NCBI RefSeq assembly: GCF_000350225.1
Contig: NW_005178992.1
Location: 124,001-188,000 of the forward strand
Direction: 5' to 3'
Source of the DNA: Chondrus crispus
Lineage: Eukaryota; Rhodophyta; Florideophyceae; Gigartinales; Gigartinaceae
Length of the DNA: 64,000 bases
The position numbers and the translations under genes are program-made. The notes below the pieces were generated by a model. The model made no database searches and had not been told where the DNA came from. It worked only from the letters and a program-made list of their open reading frames with translations. Of the stretch, positions 29,082-39,661 are shown in pieces. How positions within the stretch are numbered: position 1 is the first letter of the stretch; the number at the start of each line of letters is the position of its first letter.

Positions 29082-32012
29082 ATGGCAAACGAACCGTCAC
29101 GCACAACGGAGGATACAGCTGACGCAGGGCCCGCCGCATCTTCTCGTGATGCAACTGCTTCACAAGATGGAGCCCAGCCTTCGTCAACGGACACAGCTCG
29201 AATTCCTGATAGCGAAGAGGTTGACGAGCTAGAGGAAGACGTAGAAGCCGAGAGGATGCTTGCCGATGGTGTTGCTGAAGTCGTCACGGCTCGTCCAGTG
29301 GAGGAGGAGGAGGATGACGGCGAGGATCTTCTTGGCGAGGACATGGTCAATGATTACCGCCCCTTGGAGCAACTTGATCGATATGAGGTTGATGAGGCAG
29401 CGGAAAATGATGCCGTTGAGGAGATGAGTGTTGCCGCTCGTCGCCGAGCCGAGAGGGAGATGCGTGAAACAGACCGTCGCGCCAACCGTGCCAGGAATAT
29501 CAGAGGACGTGCAGGGGCTGGCCAGATCAACAACGATGACTCTGACTCAGACGAAGAAGGAGAGGCCGGCTTTCAGAGACGCCGAGCTCATCGTGACGCC
29601 CGTCGGGAGGCCATCCTTTCAAGACACCGCTCCACTCGAACGACTGACTCGGTCGCTGAAGGGTCTCAGGCTTCTGGCCCGCGTGCCTCTCAAGGCGATG
29701 GAACCCCTGCTCTCAGCTATCGCGATGATGAACACGATGGGGTTAATAACGCCGAGCCATTTGATCTTGATGCGAATGCGAATCAAGGACAGTCGGTGGT
29801 TGCAATCCTTCGTGACGACGCAGCTCGCAAGGAGGTTTTCAATCGTTTCACTTCCTTTCTTCGGACATACTCTGACGACAGGACGGATTCTCTTGTTTAC
29901 ATGGATCGCATCCGTATGATGGCCGCCGAGAACGGTCAGAGCTTGGTTGTCAATTTCAAGCACTTTTCTGTTGCAGAACCGACTGTTGGCATTTGGCTCG
30001 CTGACGCCCCTACCCACATTCTCGAAATCTTCAACGAAGCTGCGACGGACGTCACAATTAACATTTTTCCTGAGTATGAACGAATCCATCCAGAGATATT
30101 TGTCCGTATTTCAGAACTCCCAGTATCTGATCACCTCAGAGATATTCGCCATATCCACCTGAACACCTTGATTAAGGTATCGGGCGTAGTAACGCGGCGC
30201 TCTGGGGTCTTTCCCCATCTTCGCATGGTCAAGCTGAACTGTGAGAAGTGCAAACGTGTTCAATCCCCGACCTCCACTACTTCAAAAACTCCTGAGAGAA
30301 GTATGACTGTTTGTTCCGAGTGTGGTTCTAGAGGTCCTTTCACAGTCAATTCAGAACAAAGTCTGTTTGGTAACTTTCAGAAGGTTAATTTGCAGGAGAG
30401 CCCAGGCTCTGTACCAGCTGGTCGGCTCCCGCGATACAAGGAAGTGATACTCTTGAATGATCTGATTGACTGTGCACGCCCAGGAGAGGAAATTGAAGTC
30501 ACGGGTGTCTACCGGCACAACGTTGACCCTTCCATTAACATCACCAACGGCTTTCCGGTGTTTGCAACGGTTATTGAGGCCAATTACATTCGGAAGATGG
30601 AAGATGCACACGCTGATATGGCACTTACTGATGATAACATCGCTGAGATTCGGCAACTCTCCAAGGACACGAGAATTGCTGAAAGAATATTTGCGTCCAT
30701 GGCACCCAGTATCTACGGACACGCAAACATCAAGAGAGCAATCGCTCTTGCCCTTTTCGGCGGGCAGTTTAAGGAGGTCGGCGAGAAACATCGTATCCGC
30801 GGAGACATCAACTTGTTGATGATGGGCGACCCGGGAACGGCAAAGTCGCAATTCTTGAAATACGTGGAGAAGACTGCCCACCGTGCTGTCTACGCAACTG
30901 GAAAAGGTGCTTCAGCCGTTGGTCTAACTGCTGTCGTCCATCGTGATCCCGTGACAAGGGAATGGACACTTGAGGGGGGCGCCCTTGTGTTAGCAGACAG
31001 AGGAGTTTGCCTCATTGATGAATTCGACAAGATGAACGATGCTGACCGTACATCAATTCACGAAGCTATGGAACAACAAAGTATCTCAATATCAAAGGCT
31101 GGCATTGTCACAACTCTGCAAGCGAGATGCTCTGTTTTTGCTGCTGCAAATCCTGTGAAGGGAAGATATGATCCTTCTATCTCGTTTTTCGATAATGTTG
31201 ATCTCACTGAGCCGATTCTTTCTCGTTTTGATGTTTTGTGTGTCGTGAGGGACACGGTCGACTCAACACAGGACGAGACTTTAGCGAAGTTCGTCGTTGA
31301 TTCTCATGTGCGGTCACACCCGCAGAAGGATGAAGAGGATTTCGACAACCCAGACATGGATTCAAACAGATTGGCCGACATGCTGGAGTACAGCGCTGAT
31401 GGGATTGAACTCGTTCCACAAGGAATGTTGAGAAAGTACCTCCTCTATGCAAAAAACAATGTACACCCGAAGCTGACCGATATGGACAAGGAGAAGATTT
31501 CGTCCCTTTACATTGACCTGCGAAAGGAGTCAATGTCGTCGGGAGGAATGCCCATTGCGCTCCGTCATCTTGAGTCTATTGTTCGATTGGCGGAGGCCCA
31601 TGCAAAACTGCACTTGCGCGAATACGTTCGAGAAGATGACATCAACATGGCTATCGCAGTGATGCTAGAATCATTTTTCGCAAGCCAAAAGTACTCCCTG
31701 ATGCGTCAGCTTCGGCGACGCTTTCATAAGTATCTGGCCTACCGGAAGGACGATAATGAGCTTCTATTCTACGTACTTAGTGGGTTGGTCCGCGACTATG
31801 CTGCCACTCAGCTGGTTCTTCGTCCGAACAACAGCGCGGAAGAAACATCTGAACACGCCCCTAAACAAGTCGAGGTGGACCTCGATGACTTTGAGGCCCG
31901 CGCTCGTGAAATGAACGTGTTTTCTTGTGAAGGCTTTTACAAGTCCAGGCTGTTTGCTCAGCGGAGCTTCAAGGTTGACAAGAATAGGGGTAAAATCATC
32001 AAAGTTATGTAG
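29082..32012 (+). CDS. MCM2: DNA replication licensing factor MCM2
   Basis: A single-exon ORF. The first ATG (29082, context GAACAATGG) gives 976 residues. The frame is open further upstream, but without an ATG before 29082. The N-terminal 200 residues are acidic and Ser/Asp-rich (VEEEEDDGEDLLGED), as in MCM2, where this tail binds histone H3-H4 and is phosphorylated by CDC7. The zinc finger LNCEKCKRVQ...TVCSECGSRG is a complete C4 type. The AAA+ core has Walker A GDPGTAKSQFL (about residue 581), Walker B CLIDEFDKM (about 643), the arginine finger LSRFDVL and the MCM2-type AMEQQSISISKAGI. The C-terminus ends SFKVDKNRGKIIKVM. MCM2 is part of the replicative helicase. It is transcribed divergently from MCM7 and shares E2F-type sites with it. 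Confidence 0.96.
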   Translation: MANEPSRTTEDTADAGPAASSRDATASQDGAQPSSTDTARIPDSEEVDELEEDVEAERMLADGVAEVVTARPVEEEEDDGEDLLGEDMVNDYRPLEQLDRYEVDEAAENDAVEEMSVAARRRAEREMRETDRRANRARNIRGRAGAGQINNDDSDSDEEGEAGFQRRRAHRDARREAILSRHRSTRTTDSVAEGSQASGPRASQGDGTPALSYRDDEHDGVNNAEPFDLDANANQGQSVVAILRDDAARKEVFNRFTSFLRTYSDDRTDSLVYMDRIRMMAAENGQSLVVNFKHFSVAEPTVGIWLADAPTHILEIFNEAATDVTINIFPEYERIHPEIFVRISELPVSDHLRDIRHIHLNTLIKVSGVVTRRSGVFPHLRMVKLNCEKCKRVQSPTSTTSKTPERSMTVCSECGSRGPFTVNSEQSLFGNFQKVNLQESPGSVPAGRLPRYKEVILLNDLIDCARPGEEIEVTGVYRHNVDPSINITNGFPVFATVIEANYIRKMEDAHADMALTDDNIAEIRQLSKDTRIAERIFASMAPSIYGHANIKRAIALALFGGQFKEVGEKHRIRGDINLLMMGDPGTAKSQFLKYVEKTAHRAVYATGKGASAVGLTAVVHRDPVTREWTLEGGALVLADRGVCLIDEFDKMNDADRTSIHEAMEQQSISISKAGIVTTLQARCSVFAAANPVKGRYDPSISFFDNVDLTEPILSRFDVLCVVRDTVDSTQDETLAKFVVDSHVRSHPQKDEEDFDNPDMDSNRLADMLEYSADGIELVPQGMLRKYLLYAKNNVHPKLTDMDKEKISSLYIDLRKESMSSGGMPIALRHLESIVRLAEAHAKLHLREYVREDDINMAIAVMLESFFASQKYSLMRQLRRRFHKYLAYRKDDNELLFYVLSGLVRDYAATQLVLRPNNSAEETSEHAPKQVEVDLDDFEARAREMNVFSCEGFYKSRLFAQRSFKVDKNRGKIIKVM

Positions 32013-32503
32013 TACCCACCCAAATTGTAAATTGACTTTTCGTGTAACGGGGCACAAGCTGAAATGCGCTAGAGACGCGACGAAAGCCTTCTGTAGAACG
32101 TCGAATTACTGGCCATCTGAGAAGGGGTTGCATGGGCCGAGTGGCCGCCAGAGGACGGTTTATGCTCTCGCCTTTCAACTAATCACAAAGCGATGGATAT
32201 CACGTGAAGAGCGCTCATATAGACGTGTGCTCCTCAGCGGATGTTATCTACATCTTGCAGTACAGGAACTTCTGTGGTCGATAGAAATTATTACAGAGGT
32301 CTTGCTGCCGAATTTCCTTTACTGTTCGATAACCATGCGATTAGTGTTGTGCCGCTTTCGTCAAATGACTCACCCTCAAGAGTTGCAAGTCCCGCCAGAC
32401 GGCTGGGCAATCTGCAAACCGTCTGTACCATGTTGACTTCATGCATGAGGCTGCAATCACTCAGTGCTGAACCTGTGGGAGAACGGGAACGATGAGGTTA
32501 GTA
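32013..32503. other. Intergenic, left flank of Tc1 element
   Basis: The MCM2 3' flank. No recognisable gene or RNA. It ends in the TA dinucleotide (32502-32503) used as Tc1 target. Confidence 0.5.
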
Positions 32504-32509
32504 CAGTGT

Positions 32510-32702
32510 GCGAAACGCAAATAAATACACCCATCGTCGAAAGGGTTTTCAAGCAACACAGGCCGAAAACACGAAAACATAAAAAAGCACACTGTATGAT
32601 ATCGCAAAACACACGGCAGGACCGATTCCGGGCTCGGATTGGCTCTACCATAAAAACATGGACCGCAATCTTTAAAACCCTTTGCGAAACGCAAATAAAT
32701 AC
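32510..32702. repeat. Left TIR direct repeats (transposase binding sites)
   Basis: Perfect 19-bp copies of GCGAAACGCAAATAAATAC lie at 32510-32528 and 32684-32702. Their complements on the right are at 33889-33907 and 34063-34081, with the same 174-bp spacing. They are probably the outer and inner transposase binding sites. Confidence 0.8.
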
Positions 32703-32843
32703 GCGAAACGCAATGAGTACAGTACCAAAAAGTGCGGGCAATTGGCGTGTAGTCTTCTTTTGAAAACAATAAAGGACATAGTTCTTTAGCCCTCGGCATC
32801 AGCATCGTTCTACATCACTGCGAGCGAGCAGTTAGCATTCATA

Positions 32844-33848
32844 ATGCCAAGGGGACCGCCACTCAGCGACATCGAAAAGGGCCAGATCCTGGCCTTGCAC
32901 CATCAACTAATGTCCTTACGGGATATATCTAAGGAGTTGGGAAGATCCGTAGGAGCCATACAGCGCTTTTTAAAGAATCTGAGTCGTACCTCTCGTGCTC
33001 GTGCGCATGTAACTTGTCAAAAGCTCACCGTCCGCCAAGGGAAGGCCATGATCCGAAAGGCATCCACAGGAAACTTTTGAGCTCAAGATCTAAAGAAGGA
33101 CCTCGGACTACCGGTAGGAGTGCGCAGAATTCAACAAATTTTAAGCGCAACTCCACACCTGAAGTATAAACAAATGACAAGCGCACCCATAATGACTGCT
33201 CTACGCCACGAAAATAGAGTGAAATGAGTACGTCGCTTTATTGGCAAACAAGATCAGTTTTAGAACAAGGTACTTTTTAGTGACGAACAGAAGTTCAACT
33301 TCGACGCCCCTGACGGCAACGCATACTATTGGAATGATCTACGGGAAGATTAAAGGTTTTTTCAAAAGACAAAATGGAGGAGCATCAGTCATGGTTTGGG
33401 GAGGTATTTCCCCGTACGGGGTGTCCCCATTGGTCTTTTTAAATGGAAATCAAGACTCTCGCAAGTACTGTGCAACCCTCGACCAAGCTTTACTTCCCTT
33501 CGCAGACGAGATGTATGGCGAAATGGCCACTTGGGTTTACCAGCAAGATGGTGCCTCTATCCATAGGTCTACATATATGCGCTCATGGCTAACTCAGAAG
33601 GGTGTGAAGACTATAGATGGGCCGGCGAAGTGTCGCCTGGTCTCAATATAATAGAGAACATTTGGGGCATCATGTCGCGCCGCGTTTATCTTCGTCCAAG
33701 GCAGTTCGATACTGTAGACAAACTTAAGGAGGTCATTGAGGAGGTATGGACGACAATTAGTGGACAACTCCTACAGAGCCTTTATCATAGCACACCTCAC
33801 CGTATGCTTGCAGTGCTGGATAGACAAGGGCGTGAGACAAAGTACTAA
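32844..33848 (+). pseudogene. Tc1-type transposase, broken
   Basis: ATG at 32844 opens with a helix-turn-helix region typical of Tc1 proteins (LSDIEKGQILALHHQ, LRDISKELGRSVGAIQRFL). The frame is cut by TGA at 33078-33080, then further TGA and TAG stops at about 33225 and 33258, a frameshift near 33348 and another near 33630. The catalytic triad is still readable in pieces: VLFSDEQKFNFD (first D), VYQQDGASIH (second D) and SPGLNIIENIWG (E). The last Asp-to-Glu spacing is that of a DD34E-type enzyme as far as the frameshift allows. The transposase is dead, but the termini are well kept. Confidence 0.88.
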
Positions 33849-34089
33849 AATAAAGACTTTTTTGGTACTGTACTGTATGGCGTTTCGCGTATTTATTTGC
33901 GTTTCGCAAAGGTTTTTAAAGATTGCGGGGCATGCTTTTATGGTAGAGCCAATCCGAGCCCGGAATCGGTCCTGCCGTGTGTTTTGCGATATCATAGAGT
34001 GTGCTTTTTTATGTTTTCGTGTTTTCGGCCTGTGTTGCTTGAAAACCCTTTCGACAATGGCTGTATTTATTTGCGTTTCGCACAATGTA

Positions 34090-35085
34090 GTAGCCTCGCT
34101 CGTCGCACGCAGCGGCGGGGGAAAGGAGTCGCGAGGCGGATGGGGATACTTCGGATGTCGAGTCTCGAGACTTTTCGCCGGCGCTGTCGGAGGGTAGCAA
34201 GTTACCCCCGAGGGTGGGTCGGGATACCGCCCGCGGATTTTAATATATCCGGATTTTCCGCCGGCGCGTCGAGCGGGTAATTTCCCTTTTTCCCAGATTT
34301 AGGGCTAACCAAATAAACTGCAATTTGTATCTTCTCACACACCCCCTGTTGGCCCTAAAATTGGGACACGCGACGCCGGCCGATCCGCCGTTGGCGCCAA
34401 CCCTATATGGATCTGACGCCGCGCCGCCGCTGCTCGGTACTCGATCCCTTGTCCTGACAACGCGGCCTTCTGGATTTGCGTAGGGTAAGGGCGCTTGCTC
34501 GTTGAATTATTCCCCCCTTCTCTCGCTGCGCCCTTTCGGACCCCCAAATCCACCGCGGACCAACAGCTTCCGGTAGTCACCACCTGCGCACGCCCACCGC
34601 CAGCCCTCGCTATACACTGGCTCAGTTCAGCGTCCGCTCGATCTCGCGCACCGTATCGCTGCTCCGCCGCTCGACGTCGCGCACCGTTTCACCGCTCCTC
34701 TGGTTGACCTCGCGCATCGCATCACCGCTCCGCTTCTCACACCACATCGGCGCTCCGCTTCTCCGCCATCACTCCCGCACGCCGTTACTTCCCCACCTCC
34801 GAGCTTCCAACAACGACGGGCCGTTTCCTCTACGAGTCAGCGCGCGACCTCCTCAAACCTAAAGAGTGCCGGCAGGCCAGGGATCAGGGGTCGTGCGCTT
34901 CCTTGCGTGATGGCAGGTCTGTGGCTCGATGAGGGTAAGGGGAGGCTTGCGGTCGAGATGATGGCGCGGCTCGGAGGAAAGTGGAGGTCTAGCGAAGTCC
35001 TCGTCGTGGCCCGGGGCCTCTAATTCACCTTCAGTCGGGAGAGGATTGCTCAGAGGAGAAGATTGCTCAGAGGCTGAGCATCGGG
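34090..35085. other. Unassigned sequence upstream of split gene
   Basis: GC-rich DNA with short Ser/Pro/Ala-rich ORFs in several frames and no recognisable domain. A near-direct repeat GATTGCTCAGAGG occurs at about 35044 and 35061, just before the next ORF. It may hold the promoter or 5' part of the following gene. Confidence 0.4.
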
Positions 35086-35736
35086 ATGGAAACATCGAAG
35101 GTTCTTCTACGTTGGCTGTCGGATAGGAGCGGGAGGATGTTTGAGGTTGCGTTGTTGGAGAGATGGGGCTTGCTTAACGCAATGGGCGTGTCAGAGCACG
35201 AGCAGCGCCGCTGGGAGGTTCGAAGGGTGGTGATGGGTTCCGGAAGGACTCACGGCTTCCGCCCGGGTCAGTACTACGCTTCACATCGGAGCGGAGGCGG
35301 GCGCAAGACCTTTTGAAAAGTGAACTTCCATACCCTCCAGGCCAACGTGTTGTCCGTATTCGATTCGGCAGGAAGCCCAGTTACCAGTGACATGGAAGTG
35401 ACTTGTCCGGGTGGGCAGGGGAACTCCGAAGTTGAGCTCGTCTTTGGTACTCGGAAGACAGCACAAGCCTTGGAATGGCTGGATGAGTACTGTACCAGTC
35501 ATCAAGACGATTTCGTTGTTATTGGGGGTCCCGGGCATCGCGAAGCCACCGGACTCACAAGGCCTTATCGTACGCACCAGGCACTCTTCTGCCGCGCCAC
35601 ACACGGCGAGTGCGTGCGTGATTCCTTCGCTAACGCGCTACTCTTCGTTGTAGGAGAAGATCCGGCACTTGGAATGCTCCACAAAGGACCCATCAAAGCT
35701 CGAAGCCTTGCCGAGTTACAGACCTGGAATGAAAAG
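35086..35736 (+). pseudogene. 5' part of split gene, possible papain-fold (C39-like) peptidase
   Basis: ATG at 35086 opens a frame that continues past a single TGA (35314-35316) to 35736, where it runs into an LTR-like block at a codon boundary. The protein is not recognised with certainty. Features seen are VELVFGTRKTAQALEWLDEY, DFVVIGGPGHRE, and a conserved-looking Cys segment THGECVRDSFANALLFVVG followed by GPIKARSLAELQTWN. A minus-to-plus continuation appears at 63787 with DHVVVLDAQKGHVLDP. A Cys-then-His order with H-V-V-L...V-x-DP is reminiscent of C39-type papain-fold domains. That resemblance is my inference, and the function is unknown. Confidence 0.45.
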
Positions 35737-36939
35737 TGTAGTATAAACACCCCCAACGGAGGGGGGTGTATACTCAGTTCTTGCGGAGACCCCGATCGGA
35801 GAAGGGAAGCAGCCCCAGCTAACGGAACCGGGAAGCGGGCCCGGGTAGCGTGGTGGTAGAGCGGGTTCCGACGGGGACGCGCGCACGGGCGGATCGATCT
35901 ACGCCTCAACGCCCTGTAGTATAACACCCCCCCACGGAGAGGGGTGTATACTTTGCTCGACGTAGACCCCGTACGAGGGGCGAGAAGACGGGGAGAACAC
36001 GCAGCTAACGAGACAGGGAAGCGGGCCCTGGTATCGTGGTAGAGCGGGACGGTAGAGGACGAGCGTATGCGCGGGCCGATCTACGCCTCGACGCCCCGGA
36101 GCAGCGCTGGGTAACGTACCAGCGCTGACGGGCGGAGGCGGATCTAGGCTCGCTCGCGTACGCGGCTGTTCCCTACCCACTTTGTCCCGGTTAACGTGCG
36201 CGAAAGCGGATCGCGCTCGTTAGTTCAGCTGGAAGACGGACCTAGGCGGTAGGTCGTGGACAAGTCCGTACGGGCTGTACTGCAGTGCTACTGTAGTCAG
36301 CACGGGCCGTCCCGTGCTGTCTGTACACGTGTTGTACACGTATAGTACACGTGGGTATGCGCGCTTCACACACGTGTGGTACACGTGTGCACGTGCGTGC
36401 GCGCGCCCCTGTACACGTGGGGTACGTGGGCGGTACACGTGTGCGCGCGTGCGGCTCATATTGATCTAATCTAAATCTAATCGTGAACCGCCGTTATGCC
36501 ACACGCCCCGGGGCAGCGCTGGGTTACGTACCAGCGCTGACGGGCGGAGGCGGATCTAGGCTCGCTCGTGTGCTCGCCCGTCCCTTGCCCGCTCGGCTCC
36601 TAACTAGATACGGGCTATTGTAGGCAACCCGATCTAGAATAAGAGGGGCGAGCTTGACCAAAGGCGTAGGTTCTGGACAAGCTCGTGCTTGTCCTCCCCC
36701 GTCGCCGTCGGTCCGCTCACGTATTTAATGTACAAGTTAGTCTATCATACTACAGTACAGTACGTACTGTACTATAGTGCTACTGTGGTCGGCTGCAGTA
36801 GTGGGTGCGGGTCGCGCGTACTGTAGGGCTGTCAGCATTCGGTGCTGACAGCACGCGCGCTCGTTCGCGTCGTACTGTAGAGCTCGGGCTCTACAGTAGC
36901 TGATATTACCTAAATCTAGTCCCAGGGGGTTATACTACA
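35737..36939. mobile_element. LTR-like block, TGTAGTATAA...TTATACTACA
   Basis: The block begins TGTAGTATAAACACCCCC and ends GGGGGTTATACTACA, with inverted tips as in the gypsy-1 LTR. Its start is tandemly duplicated: a second TGTAGTATAACACCCCCCC begins at 35915, each followed by GTGTATAC that pairs with GTATAA to form a hairpin. A GC-rich stretch with AGCGCTGG...CCAGCGCT hairpins is also repeated (about 36107 and 36509). Between 36310 and 36450, TACACGTG words are dense. To the right, a C13 run would read as a purine tract on the minus strand. This would make the block the 3' LTR of a minus-strand element, truncated by gypsy-3. No clear target duplication was found. Confidence 0.5.
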
Positions 36940-37695
36940 CGGCCCCCCCCCCCTCAAGGGTGAACGTCCGCGTTCACGGGTGCTTGTAGAGGGAGCCATG
37001 CCAGATCGCGTTGTCGGTACGATCCATTCCGTTGCCTCTAACGACTTCGCGCTCTGGTCGTTGTCCTTCACCTCCTTTCCCGCGTTCATCCGTGCGCGGG
37101 CCGGCTCTTCGCCCCTCTCCGTGGCACCTAACGACCCGGTCTCCCCTTCGTCACCGTCCTTCTCTCTCATCGCGCGATCAGGCGCGCGTCCGTGGGACTT
37201 TTCTCCGCCGTCATCCTCTTCTCACCTCCACGTGCCGACGTTCTCCCCTGCCCGGTATCGTGCCGGTACGCGTCGTTTCTCTTCCTTACGCGCGAGCCCG
37301 CTCGCTCTTTCGTCCGTGTGTCCGGTGCCCTTTTTCTGGGATCTCGGTATGACAGGCTCTTCGCTCCCACAGGGTGGCCCTACTCCCACCCTGTCCCTGC
37401 ACGGGCCCGCCGATTGTCCCGCTCGTTCCCCGTGGGCGGAATTTGCCTCCTCGTCTCCGGGGGTTTGGGAGTAGTTCGTTCCTTCCGGTCACATTGTACG
37501 AGGCCATTCTCCCCCTACGACGCCCATTCCACATCGTACCCCGTCCTCAATTACGCCCTTTGTCGGCGTGAGCGTACTGTGCACGTCTTTCCTCCCCTCA
37601 CGCGCCCCTTTCTGCCGCGAAGTTATCTACTTTCCCATTCCTGTCTCGCCATGTACGCGCTGATCGTTCACGCCCCGTCCTCGTGCACAGAATGC
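36940..37695. other. Remnant between LTR-like block and gypsy-3
   Basis: It begins with a C-rich run and a TGAACGTCCGCGTTCA palindrome (36962-36977). It contains overlapping Ser/Pro/Arg-rich ORFs in all plus frames, typical of low-complexity coding-like sequence. It may be the internal part of the element whose LTR is at 35737-36939. No domain was recognised. Confidence 0.35.
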
Positions 37696-38725
37696 TGTAG
37701 TGCAATGCGCCTGTCGGGCAGAGACCGCGGTCCGATGGTCCAGCAAAAACAACAACAGCAACAAAAAGAAGAACTGCCGATGGCACAGCGCTACGGAGTG
37801 TCCGACTCTCCCTTCTCCGTTTAAACGAGCTTGCGACTCGTAGTAGCTCAGATCCCTGATAGGGGGGGCACAGAGAAACAGCCCGGCCCGGGATCGGTGT
37901 GGTAGAGACTTGCGAAGAGATCTGCTCGACGAGTGTGGGGTGGGGTGCGTACGTAGGTACCCCGGTTCCACTGGGTTGTAAGGCCAATGCTCGTTGAGCT
38001 TCATCGACACCTTGTGGCGCGACAAGGTCTTCGACGGGGGCGTCGCAACGCAGCCCGACGGGATGAAATGAAAGTAGCAGCGCTATGTCAACCGTGCCAC
38101 CCGATGGCTCGAAACACCTACACCGGTTCGGTCGCAACCGACACCGATGGTACCAACACTGGCTCGTACTACGACGGAGCCCTTCGAGGGAGACGTCTTT
38201 GCAACAGTCTCCGTCGGAAAATGGGTCACAGTAGCAGCGCTACGTCAACTGTGTCGCCCGATGGCTCGAAACACCTACACCGGTTCGGTCGCAACCGAGG
38301 CCGATGGCACCAACACAAGATAAGGGAAAAATAGGTAGAATTAGGGATAGAAAGGAATAGGGAAATAAAGGAAAATTTATAAGGAAAGAAGGAGACCCCC
38401 GAGCGCAAAGGATAAAGTAATCTGTAGTTAAAGGAAATGTCTTGTAGAAGACGGACTTCAACCAAGGCGATATCAGACTCTGCCAACTCAGGTTAGCTTT
38501 ACTGATTTGGTGGTCAGAGGGCTAAGGTACATATCGCCCCGCCGGAGCCTCTACAGTAGCTCGCGGCGCTAGATCCTAGATCTAATCTAATGTTAAATAA
38601 CTAATATGCAACTAATTAAAATTAATAGTTAAAATAATAAAGTGAAATAATTTCCACTTTTGCTTGTCATTCCCCATCATTTCCATTTCTTCTCACCCCC
38701 CTGTGCAGCCGCTTATTGCACTACA
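37696..38725 (-). repeat. Gypsy-3 3' LTR
   Basis: It starts TGTAGTGCAATGCG and ends CTTATTGCACTACA on the plus strand. It includes a duplicated segment (CGTCAACTGTGTCGCCCGATGG-type words repeated at about 38090 and 38245) shared with the 62764 copy. Confidence 0.85.
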
Positions 38726-38849
38726 TATCCCCTCCTGAGCGCCCTTGTACAGCGCCAAGCCATCGTATAATCTCCTGCCGCTCCTTACCGTGTTTCCCAG
38801 TCATCAATCACTCTGCGCGGCGTTCTTACAAGGGTAAGACGAAAATACC

Positions 38850-39661
38850 ATGCTTCCTTCTTCGTCGGAACACTCGGACGATAGTGCCACCCGTAAGCAT
38901 CCGGGTGTGGGCTTTCCTCGCAAGCCCCAAGTGCCCCGGGGTCTTCCTTCCATACCCCGTCTACCTCATGTTACCAACCCTACCGAACCGGCCTTCCATC
39001 CGGGCTACCATTCTTCTTGGGTAGCCCGTCGATACCCCTCGCTCGATGAGCTACAAGAAAAATCCATGCGTGAACATCCTTCCCTATTTGCCTCTTCCCA
39101 GTGGTTCTCCCCTGTGGGCGTCCGCGATTTTGCTGCCATCGAATATCGTTTTGCAGACGGCGCTGGCATGTTACCCGGTCAACTACCCCTACAAGCCATT
39201 CGCACTTTTGCCTGGCGCGCCCGCATTGCCATTCCTACCTCCATCCTTCGTTAGTCCTCTCCACGCGGCCGTCGCAACTTGTCCCTGCGATTCATGGACA
39301 CTGTACTCGCCCGGCTTGACCTCCATTTGACCGACACCCTTATTCCTCCTTCCTTCGGCTGCGACACGCGGAGATTCCGCACGGAGTGGGAGCGCCATTA
39401 TCTTGACAGTCTCCTCAGTTGGACCCATGGTGACCCCGTACTGGAAGCAAACAGCTTATGGCATAACCAATTGACGGTGACGAATGACGCAATGTCGTGG
39501 ACGCGTGCCATTCTCCCTGTTAATTTCCGGCGCATCAAACGCGGGAACCTCTTCTTCTTCCAACACACCGTTCGGTACGAGCGCAAAATGAGGTCGGACA
39601 CAGGGTACTTCCTGGCATACCAAATGATCGAGGCGGGGGAGATCGCACGGTCACACTACGT
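38850..39661 (+). pseudogene. Gypsy-3 antisense accessory ORF, 5' part
   Basis: ATG at 38850, 124 bp inside the LTR, opens a frame antisense to gag-pol. It continues past one TAG (39252-39254) to the point where gypsy-2 is inserted. Recognisable blocks SPVGVRDFAAIEYRF, AGMLPGQLPLQAIRTFAWR and FMDTVLARLDL align with the accessory ORF of gypsy-2 (APEGLRDSELIRAYA, GELPGDLSVAAVGSRDFTR). The frame resumes without loss at 51587 after removal of gypsy-2 and one TACGT. No known domain was recognised. Confidence 0.7.
39657..39661. repeat. Target-site duplication TACGT (left) of gypsy-2
   Basis: TACGT before the left LTR equals TACGT at 51582-51586 after the right LTR. Confidence 0.92.

Larger units (their letters stand above)
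32504..34087 (+). mobile_element. Tc1/mariner element with 230-bp IR/DR termini
   Basis: Inverted repeats of about 230 bp (32504-32732 and 33857-34087) enclose a broken DDE transposase. TA dinucleotides sit on both sides (32502-32503 and 34088-34089). Each terminal repeat contains two direct copies of GCGAAACGCAAATAAATAC, 174 bp apart on both sides. This is the IR/DR arrangement of elements such as Sleeping Beauty and Minos. Confidence 0.9.

Noticed and set aside
36980-37824. Overlapping Ser/Pro/Arg-rich ORFs in all plus frames
   Set aside because: Low-complexity, GC-rich sequence gives open frames in every phase; none has a recognisable domain.
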